DNA from: Scolanthus callimorphus
Lineage: Eukaryota > Cnidaria > Anthozoa > Actiniaria > Edwardsiidae
DNA length: 64,000 bases
Direction of reading: 5' to 3'
Assembly: GCA_033964015.1 (NCBI GenBank)
Contig: CM066922.1
Location: 23,794,507 to 23,858,506, forward strand
The notes below the pieces were generated by a model. The model worked only from the letters and a program-made list of their open reading frames with translations, was not told the origin of the DNA and made no database searches. How positions within the stretch are numbered: the first letter of the stretch is position 1; every line of letters starts with the position of its first letter. Both the position numbers and the translations under genes were made by a program. Below, one piece after another: positions 56,151 to 64,000 of the stretch.

Positions 56151-57913
56151 TTACGTTTTACAGTATGACGGGAATCGTCGCGACGCTCGACATAGCAACG
56201 AGTTTGCTGTCCTTCCCTTTTGAAATTTAAATTCGGGATCTCTGAGGATAGCTTTCCATTGGCCAAACCCATACCTCTTAAGTCCAGCCTTCAGATATTT
56301 GTCCTCTTCGGGGGTATACATGACATTCTTCCGTCTCGAGGAGCTTAACGAGGCTTTCCCTTTTAATGCATTTTCGCGCTTGAGCTTTGGCGTACAAGCG
56401 GGGAGTTCAGGGGGCGGAACTTCCTTGATTGTTTCGACCTCATCAGTAGAAGAGCTGTCTGCTTTCTCGTCTTGCTCTTGGGAGGATGCACTAGACTTGT
56501 CAGAGAGCCGTGCGCGCACGTCGTTTTCAAGCTCTGAACCCTTGTCACCTTGCAATTCTTTGATAAACATGTGCGCCTTTGTCGCAACGTCGCGCGATCT
56601 TTGTTTTTGGTAGTGTACCCTGGCCACAACAGAAGTGTGTTTTTGGTCTTCCGAGATGGTGCTTTGCGCATTGCTGTCCAGATTTCTCGAGCTTGCGGTC
56701 TCGACGATCTGTCGATAGCGGGTGGGATGAACGTATTTGCCGGTCGCGTCAAACACCAACTTGCTCATTAATTCTCCAAGTTTGCTGTGCTGGCCTCCAT
56801 TTCTTGTCACGAGGACGTAATCACATGTTGGCTTTAATTGCGGCCGAATATGGGTGATGAATCCTTCAAGTACTTGCATGTTTGTGTCGGTTAAATAAAT
56901 AGAGTCAAACCCATATTTTCCTGCAGTCTTAAACATTTTCTGGTCAATAAATCCACCGTTTGTCTGGCTTTGGTGACCATGTCAACAGTCAAATACTGAT
57001 ACGTCATTGGGCGAGAACCTTTAACTTTGATAAACAAATAAAGCGCGAGGAATTTGGTGGCAAATGATAAATCTAGCGGCGATGCTGCACGTGGACGTTC
57101 CTTACAGGTTTTAAGCACATTCTCGTAGCGCGACAAATAATGACCAACTGCTTCCAAGAGCTCCTCTAATGTTGCCCAATGTCCCTTAGCTTCTAGTGCG
57201 TCTATATCGAGGTCGCTAGTGCACTGAATGCGCATCATTTTAGAAACTGTTCTGCGTACCTTTTTCAAGTAGACTTCCGTGGTAGAAAAATTACTTAGCA
57301 CCTTTGCCGACGCTCCGTTTACCTTTCTAAAATCTATAAGTTCTGCAATTGCGTCGATGTACCCCACCCGCCCAGCATGCCCAAGCTTCCATTCATCCTG
57401 AAGCACGTCAATAAACTTAAAAAGCAGATTAGGAGAGCACAAACTGAAGTCTATTATCTCAAATGTTAGGTCTTCTTCGTCTTCGCAGCAAAATTTCAAG
57501 AACTTCAAGCACCTGCTAACTATTTGCCGAGCTTGGCGATCACTTTTACAGCCACCTCCAGTGCCAGTTAGCCACGAAAAAACTTGCTGACCAATTTTAC
57601 TTGAAATGTCAAACGTAGGCATTGATCTCAAATTACGCGCAGAGTTCCCAGCAGCTTCACGTTTTACAGAGGTACTCACATTCTCTTTAGAAAGGTTGAT
57701 ATCAGGCTTTTCGTCAAAGTAATAAAACCAAAGATGCTTTTTCTTTACGTGTTTTCTGCATCCTCGCTGTGTGGCGAATCCATCGTGTTTGCATTCTTGA
57801 ACTGGACAGTGAAAAAGGCCATCCACTTCGTCTTCCTCTAGGTGAAGTCTTTTAGGCTTGACCGAAGCATTCGGTAATTTCGACCAGTTAATTACCTCTC
57901 CTCGTTTGCTCAT
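56151..57913 (-). CDS. Tyrosine recombinase with C2H2 finger and Myb/SANT domain, one frameshift
   Basis: Reads as two frames, 57913-56891 and then 56936-56151 (open a little farther upstream); a single-base change near 56955-56975 would join them, giving about 585 residues. Order: a C2H2 finger (Cys36, Cys41, His55, His60), a helical core-binding-like region, then the catalytic domain. Catalytic candidates are Arg301 in GSRPMTYQYLT, and in the second frame His70-Pro-Thr-Arg73, His100 and Tyr109 in KHTSVVARVHY; the His-to-Tyr distance of nine residues is that of classical XerD/lambda-type enzymes. The C-terminus has YTPEEDKYLKAGLKRYG and GQWKAILRD, a Myb/SANT fold of the telomere-binding type. 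The enzyme should cut and rejoin DNA through a phosphotyrosine bond. Likely the integrase of the module. Relatives: Cryptons and other eukaryotic YR elements; the domain mix differs from the ones I can name. Confidence 0.75.
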
Positions 57914-57964
57914 CTCACTCAGAAGTCAAGACTAAACTGATTGAGTCTCCAAACGACGCTATCG

Positions 57965-57971
57965 TTTTATA
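57965..57971 (-). promoter_or_regulatory. TATA box of the tyrosine recombinase gene
   Basis: GGTATAAAACG on the minus strand, about 52 bp before the ATG at 57913. A start near 57940 gives a leader of about 25 nt. Confidence 0.5.
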
Positions 57972-58040
57972 CCACTTTTTGTTCCCAGGAGACGTATTTT
58001 TGAGCTAGCGAATCATAGCTCTTTGTGGTCATATCTGCCC

Positions 58041-58160
58041 AAACATGCCCTTTTGACAATACTCAAGAGAGTTAAACAAGCCCAGGCACGAAATGTCGAT
58101 GAAAAGAAGACGTGACACTTTGCTTGGGCTTGTCAGAAAATGACAATTAAACATGCCCAG
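58041..58160. promoter_or_regulatory. Cluster of AACAWGCCC motifs upstream of the recombinase
   Basis: Four occurrences in 120 bp: AAACATGCCC at 58041, AAACAAGCCCAGGC at about 58075, its inverse GCTTGGGCTTGT at 58122, and AAACATGCCCAG at 58149. The middle two form an inverted pair. Could be binding sites for the element's own finger or Myb domains, an origin, or an element end; inferred. Confidence 0.4.
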
Positions 58161-58258
58161 ACTTATTCTTACTTGTTAACACAAGCTAGTTAATCTGCAA
58201 GTTTAGACGTGCCTTCAATATTAGACAAAACCCGCATTGTTTTTTTTAGAAGACTTAC

Positions 58259-58606
58259 CCTGTTAAAAAGGAACAATGCGTTCCCTTTTATAGTTAAACG
58301 AATCGTTCCGTTAAGGTGCTAATCGGAACCGTTTGGGCAATTGAGGAACGAACATTGTTCGGAACTGGTGTTCCTATATGACAACTAATTGGTCCGAATT
58401 TTTAGATAGGAACAGTTCACACAGGAACTATTGTTCCTATTAAGTAAAAAGGAACGCAGTCGAAAGGAACGATTGGTTCCTTTTAACTTTAAAAGGTCCT
58501 TTTGTTCCGTTTATTAGTCAATTGGTTCCTTTCACACCTTAAGGAAAGGACCAACAGGGCCTTTCTATGCAATTTTAAATAGGTCTTTTCGCTGTTAAAA
58601 GGAATG
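58259..58606. repeat. Array of GGAAC/GTTCC short palindromes
   Basis: About 350 bp with GGAAC and its complement GTTCC around twenty times, largely alternating as small inverted repeats such as GGAACaatgcGTTCC. It begins with CTGTTAAAAAGGAA and ends with CTGTTAAAAGGAA in the same orientation. Same architecture and length as the array at 522-873 but a different core. Adjacent to the right side of the recombinase module. Confidence 0.75.
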
Positions 58607-58788
58607 AAATCAAAAACGCGCGGAACACTAGCGCTTTGAAAAACTTGTCAGTTTTCATGTCGCGTCAGTTTAAAAGCAAATATCGAATTATGGTAGTCAT
58701 AATCAGGTCTTAATTCAAAGACAGAAAATTTTATGGCGATCAAGAGAGTAATTTAGGTCCACTTATAGGCTATCATCACTTTTGGGGA

Positions 58789-58792
<4 letters not shown>

Positions 58793-58859
<67 letters not shown>
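58793..58859. repeat. (AAT)n microsatellite
   Basis: About 22 uninterrupted AAT units. Confidence 0.95.
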
Positions 58860-58861
<2 letters not shown>

Positions 58862-58878
58862 TTAATTATTATTTAAAA

Positions 58879-59302
58879 CATTAATTATTTATGCTAGGGG
58901 GTGGGCTGGCAAGACTGGGGGGGGGGGCATGTTAAATTTGGCACGTTCAAGTAGGGGGTCACCAGAAAATTTAAAAACTTCTGTGAGGGGTCATCTACAT
59001 TTTTTGAAGCAGTGACATTAATTTAATAAGAGGAGATGCACGCCTGTAAAATTACAACAAACTGTTCATGTGGTGCAATATCACAGGAAATTCATATTTG
59101 CCCTAATTATATACAGGAAATGGTCTTGGTATCTACATGCTCCAACATTTCATCCTGATCTAGGGGGGGAGGGGGGCTTTCATTATTATAAAAATTGCCT
59201 GATGGGGCTTTGAGGTTTTTATTGATACTTGGGAGGGGATCAAGAGGTTTTTGGGGCTGTATGAAAAATGTTGCAAGCCCACCCCCTGGAATAAATAATG
59301 AA
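58879..59302. mobile_element. 424-bp MITE with hAT-like ends
   Basis: Inverted ends CATTAATTATTTATGCTAGG + GGGTGGGCTGGCAA on the left and the complement of ATTCATTATTTATTCCAGGG + GGTGGGCTTGCAA on the right. G runs occur inside. It abuts the next element directly. Confidence 0.65.
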
Positions 59303-59303
59303 T

Positions 59304-60886
59304 TAGACTAGACGAACTTTCGGAAAATCGTACTTCATGAGGCATTTTTTAGTAAAAGCTGGCAACAAGTGGCCAGCTTATGTGAAATTTTACGCTGAAT
59401 CCGAATTTTTTTGTTGCCAAAGCAGATTTTGCATTTTAAGAGGTGAAATGACGTCATGATTGACAGCTGTCACACAAACCTCTACAATTAATTTTTCGCC
59501 GATTTTTTCTTTTCAAATTTTAACGGCCAGTGAAATTCAAATGGATAAGTGGCAACGTGATATTTAAAAAAATGTATGTATATTATGGGATAGGGTGCTT
59601 GATGGGCGTAGAACGGCATCCAAAATGGCGGATCCAAGATGGCCGCCGTGCCGCCATTTTGGAAAACTGGCGATTGTTTGAGGCCATCGCGTTCAAAGGC
59701 TAAACTTAAAAAGATAAAAGACAAGAACTTAAACGATTTTGCAATACATAAAAAATAATAACAGACGATTATGGTGGAAAGAGAATACTATATAGGCAAA
59801 TATATGACTGTTGTGAGTGAATTTAGGTAGGAAGCGCAATCCACAAAATAGCAAGTTAGTCGCTCCTACTGTAAAAGTTCTCACTATTGCTTTCAAAGGC
59901 CTATCACTGAGCCAAATACATCTACGACTATTGTTTTAAATGCATGCAGAATATCCCTCTTACACACCAGGAATAATAATGATAACAAAAAAAGCAGGGA
60001 TGAAGGGGAAATCAATCTGTGACAATTTAGGCGCTGTTCCAGCGTTTTCCGTATTTTTTATAGCCTGGTGGTGGCAACTTTGAACTTATAAGCAAAAGTA
60101 GCGAATGTAGGACTTTAATTCGTCCTCGGAGTATAGCTTTCCTCTCTATGCCTGGAAGCCTTCTCCTATTCCAACCCTTTTCTTCTCTGAGGTTTCCTTT
60201 TGAGGCTTTCTGCTGCTCCCGAGGTTTCCGCATTTTTAGATTATGCCACGGGGGCTGCAGATTGCATGATCATTGTGAACGAACTCTTGATATAAGAACT
60301 TCAAAGGCACAGTTTTGTTGCCGGGACCAAGGATGATAATCGAAAAATCGGGATATCGTTTAGATCAAGCGGCGGTGAATGTGGTTCACCTTTTTATATT
60401 GAATTGCCTTTTATATATTTAATATGGCTTCATTCGACTAGCAGCATTGTATTCCATCTGTAATACCTTGAATTCATTGTCAGCTATTTATTTCCATGTC
60501 TTTTTTGACTACCAGACTGATGGTTTCTAAAAATCAAATTTGACGATACGGCGGCCATCTTGGATCCGCCATTTTGAATATCACAGCAGCACCATATCCG
60601 ATTAATACGACACTTTTTCGTATAGAATATTCTAAACTATCCTGTTCAAGTTAAATATTCACTTCGAATTTAAAATATAGCGACAAAACTATTTTAAGGG
60701 GTTCGCGAACAGCTGTCAATCATGATGACGTCATTTTCACCCTTAAAAAGGCAAAATCAGCGATTTCAACAAGAAAATTCGGATTCAGCGTGAAAAATTA
60801 CATAAGAAAACTCTTGTTGCCAGCTTTACTAAAAAATGCCTCATGCACCTTAAATATTGCAATTTTCTGATATTTCGTCTAGTCTA
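59304..60886. mobile_element. 1.58-kb element with about 180-bp inverted ends
   Basis: Ends TAGACTAGACGAA and its complement, followed by matching GAGGCATTTTTTAGTAAA, GCTGGCAACAAG, ATTCGGATTCAGCGT-type and TGACGTCATGATTGACAGCTGT blocks in both arms. TA at both borders suggests a TA target (Tc1/mariner-like). Inner inverted blocks CAAAATGGCGGATCCAAGAT at 59620 and its complement near 60555 carry YY1-like motifs. No transposase; the short frames are not protein-like. Confidence 0.75.
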
Positions 60887-60946
60887 AATGCTCCCTAATG
60901 TCAACCCTCCGAATCCAACGTTTTGGTTTTGATTGACGGCTAAAAA

Positions 60947-61110
60947 TGGGCAATTCCAGAAAATAAAGGTACCCCCCACGGGCGGCATTTGGAAATTCCG
61001 AAGGGATGGGGGGGGGGGGGGGGGGGGAGTAAGAGCTCGGAATTCTGATTGATTGCAAGGATTGCAAGGGGGGTTTTCGAAGCTGGATTTCTTGTCACAA
61101 GGGGGGGTCT
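60947..61110. mobile_element. Poly-C MITE, TGGGCAATTCCAG family, truncated copy 2
   Basis: Starts with TGGGCAATTCCAGAAAATAA and GGTACCCCCCACGGGCGGCA, then GGAAATTCCGAAGGGATGG, a run of about 18 G, and GAGCTCGGAATTCTGATTG. It is the inverse of the right half of 26002-26277 and lacks the other inverted end. Confidence 0.75.
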
Positions 61111-61678
61111 GAAGATGCCCTACTTCTGAAGGAGTTCGCGTGTTTTTCAGTCTGCTAAGATAGCGTTTTTCAGAAAGAAAATAACTTCATTTCACGCGCG
61201 GAAAAACAGTCTTCGCCGCCATTCGATAGATAGAGAATGCTTGCCAGTTCGTACTTGTCCATTCTAAGACAGAATCTCCATAATTTTCTACTGATTTCCT
61301 CTGTTAGTTCAATCACGCAGCAGGTTCAACTTTGTACAATCACACATTGAAATTAATATAAAAGATGTTGGCGATACGGGATAAGTTGAGCTTGCATGGA
61401 CGCGCAACTTTCACCAAAACCCGCCGCAACTTTCCCTAACATATCTAATGAAATCCCGGAACTACACGGTATAGTTTAATAAACGTTTCTCAAAAATGTT
61501 ACATGTAATATGCATGTTGAATAATATGTTTTTCTTTTTCTCCTTTTTAGAGTTTCTATATGGGTTTTCCTAAGCCTCAAATATTCGAAGATTCGCAAAA
61601 AGTAACAACTAGGCTTTCCAAGCTTGGTCTAGCTCATTCTAATGTGTTTTCCTATTGGTTATATTTGGAAAAATTGTT
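61111..61678. other. Intergenic, nothing recognised
   Basis: No gene, RNA or repeat supported. Confidence 0.5.
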
Positions 61679-61916
61679 TTAAGCCCCATTTACACGACGA
61701 AAATTTTTGGCACGGCTCGGATAAAAATGGTTCTTGGACTACCTCGCCACGTAGTCCCGGCTCGGACGAAATTTCGGTCGGGCTCTGACAAAATGTAGTA
61801 TGGCAAAGCCATTTACACAGCGCAAATATACCCGAGCCGTGCCATTAGATTTGGTACCCGTACCGCTTTTTATCCGAGCCGTGCCAAAAAATCCATATCG
61901 TGTAAATGGGGCTTTA
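61679..61916. mobile_element. 238-bp MITE, GCCCCATTTACACGA ends
   Basis: Inverted ends TTAAGCCCCATTTACACGA and its complement TCGTGTAAATGGGGCTTTA. Both arms continue with TTTTTGGCACGGCTCGGATA and AAAA. A TTAA/TTTA border is possible. Confidence 0.75.
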
Positions 61917-62334
61917 GAAAGCGATTTGAAAATGTGTGTGGCAAGTAAACAGCTTCCACACTTCATTTGAAATGTCTATTCCCCTATTTCACGATCGAAT
62001 GGCGAAGTTTTCCGTGATAATATCATCCGATTCTTTGCCCCTACAATTCAAATCTTACAAAATAGCCAGTTAGCTACTAGTTAAACACGCTAAAAATGTA
62101 GAGCTCATATTCAGTGGATGTTGTGAATGCCGGTGGTATTTTTTTCTTCAAAATCAAACTATCATGCTCTGTATTAATATTCTGAAACAAGATTATGCGC
62201 TTTTTGTGTTTTCTTTACTTTGCAAATTTAATAAATTCCCGCAACAACCCCCGCAACTTTTGCCTCTTTCTCCGCAACGTTTCCCTCTCCCAAATTTTTA
62301 CTTTTTCTCTCAATAATAAACAAGGTGGTGATTA

Positions 62335-62580
62335 TTTGGATTCCGGAGGGGATGGGAGGGAGGGGGGTGGGGGGGGGTGGGGGGTGGGGGGGGGGGGGGG
62401 GGTAGGGTAAAGTTTAAATTTCTGAAGGGGAGGGGGGTTTAACCTACCCGGAATTCTATATGCATGGGGGGGGGGGGGGGGTAAACCATTTTGGCAATTC
62501 TGGATGCATGGGGGGGGGGGGGGGGGGGTCAAAAAATAGTGCCGCCCGTGGGGGGTACCTTTATTTTCTGGAATTGCCCA
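62335..62580. mobile_element. Poly-C MITE, TGGGCAATTCCAG family, truncated copy 3
   Basis: Inverse of the left half of 26002-26277, ending GCCGCCCGTGGGGGGTACC, then TTTATTTTCTGGAATTGCCCA. Contains three long G runs. The left inverted end is missing. Confidence 0.75.
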
Positions 62581-63907
62581 ATTGCCAATCGCCCATTGCA
62601 AAAGTGAATTTGAGGTCGCGTAGCAATGCATAAAGTCGTAATATGAACAAAATGAAATTTATATGCACAAAAGGAGTTGATCCCTAAAAGGAATTTATGC
62701 CTGATTTCTTGAGTGCCATAAATTCATGTACCCAAACTTGAAATTCTATACATTCACAAAATTGAAATTTCTGTGTAAAATAAATTAAAACCATACAGTA
62801 TAATACACAAAATGAAACTTCAATAGAAAGGGGTAACTGCCTCTTGTTGTAGTAGTTTGAACAGATCTATAGTCTGGTATAGATCTATGGATAGTTCTAT
62901 CTACAAAAATCCATGCATGGGTTTCTAAAAAATTGTTTATGCCAACTGTGCATTTCAATCAACCTTCGTCATCAGTAATTGGGAAGACTGAAAGACCATT
63001 AATCCCAGGTTAGATTCCTGAGATGGTCACGTGATTCTGCTTTTGACCTTTTTGCACACCCTTGTAGACCTAAAGAGAAGCCCGAGTTCACGCATTTCAT
63101 GCGTCTAGTTAAGATGTTATTTTACACTTTTACACCTACTTCATAAATGAATGAAAAAAAGATTCCACATTCACAACTACATCATGCAATTACAATTAGG
63201 TGTACCTGTTCACATCAGCATTTTACATGGTAACGTCGTGAAATTTTATGTGAAGTAGTTAATTATTCACATCAGTATTTACATGCATTTCACATGTTTC
63301 CCTCCAGTAATGGGGTCATGAAAAGGAGGCCACCCAAAAATACAGGGTCCCCCCTCATTTCCACCATAACCCAATATTTCTCCTATACTGTTCCCTACGA
63401 AAGTTGGATGTCTCTTGGTAGCACCATGCATCGTAGAAAAGACTGGATGGGAAACTATAGGTCACGTGATCGGAAAAATATGTAAATTTTTTAGGTCACT
63501 CTCTAGACTTGCAGCTCGTAAGCTGAATTGCGCTTGGTCTCAACGGCGCCACTGGCAGCCAAGCGGTCATAAGCACAGACACTGAGGGTGATCACTGCCA
63601 GAGGGTTTATTACGTCCCCAGTGGCTCTTTTACGTCCCCCCTGAAACTGGTAGAGTAGAAAGGTGACACGGTACCTCGGTTTATTGTCTCATCCGAAAGA
63701 CGTGAAACACAATAGAAATATGAACCAGTTTCGACCGAGACCAGAACAGAAAGAAAATTTCCTCGGTTGCAAACTAGTTGAAAATCGTGACGTCACACTT
63801 GAGTGGGAGCGCGCCAAATATCGGCTCTGCTTCTGCCGGTGACCCCGTTCATTTGCATTGTGCACGGCTTTGTCTTCGTTTTTCTTCGATAAATCCATAT
63901 TAACAAC
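62581..63907. other. Intergenic, no supported gene
   Basis: No clear coding region. 63520-63650 contains GTTTATTACGTCCCCAGTGG and CTCTTTTACGTCCCCCCTGA, a short internal repetition, possibly part of a dispersed repeat. Confidence 0.4.
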
Positions 63908-63982
63908 ATGGAGATTGAAGACGATTTTGAAGGATGGGACGCTGAAGAACTAGAGCTACTTTTAAACGAGGGAATAGACTAG
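63908..63982 (+). CDS. Short acidic frame at the window edge
   Basis: ATG after AACAAC opens 24 codons starting MEIEDDFEGWDAEELELLL and ending at TAG. Such an acidic leader could be the start of a gene that continues past the window if spliced or misread, but within the window it is only a short peptide. Not recognised. Confidence 0.2.
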   Translation: MEIEDDFEGWDAEELELLLNEGID

Positions 63983-64000
63983 GCACAGACAGATTCTGCT

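Overview
The window looks like a marine cnidarian nuclear genome, most likely a stony coral. It is AT-rich and carries phase-1 calcium-binding EGF exons with GT-AG introns, several 5'-truncated CR1/L2-type LINEs with microsatellite tails, and a dense mixture of short inverted-repeat transposons. The species call is inference; eukaryote and metazoan are well supported by the introns and repeat types. Host gene content is sparse.

Layout: 0.5-0.9 kb is an array of GGAGT/ACTCC palindromes. 0.9-3.8 kb is a LINE that landed about 20 bp before a splice acceptor. 3.86-5.39 kb holds four cbEGF exons, the last split by a 419-bp element with an 8-bp target duplication. 5.4-17 kb is intergenic with a 1.78-kb TIR element, LINE remnants and MITEs. 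17.1-22.4 kb is a 1.7-kb-unit tandem array flanked by a 141-bp duplicated exon-like segment. 22.5-34.4 kb holds MITEs, a tRNA-like sequence, a possible two-exon short transcript and a second copy of the 1.78-kb element. 34.4-43.4 kb is a 4.45-kb segment present twice on either side of a 100-N gap, which looks like an unmerged contig overlap; it contains a RING-finger terminal exon and a LINE 3' end. 46.1-48.9 kb is a second LINE split by a 498-bp transposon with a 9-bp target duplication. 49.6-50.5 kb is a large foldback element.

The most interesting part is 52.2-58.6 kb, a compact virus-like or mobile-element-like gene module. A plus-strand, intron-containing gene encodes a superfamily 3 helicase of the E1/NS1 kind whose last exon ends in a PCNA-interacting (PIP) box. 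Converging on it from the minus strand are a small cyclin-fold protein and a tyrosine recombinase carrying an N-terminal C2H2 finger and a C-terminal Myb/SANT domain. Each gene has its own TATA-like box and polyadenylation signals are tightly packed. Upstream of the recombinase lie a cluster of AACAWGCCC motifs and an array of GGAAC/GTTCC palindromes. Helicase, PCNA recruitment, cyclin and integrase together suggest an integrating element that pushes host cells toward S phase and replicates with host machinery. I do not recognise this exact combination as a named element.

Several genes show single-base frameshifts. The same kind of one-base, often homopolymer, differences separate the otherwise identical duplicated copies elsewhere in the window, so consensus error is a serious alternative to genuine decay.
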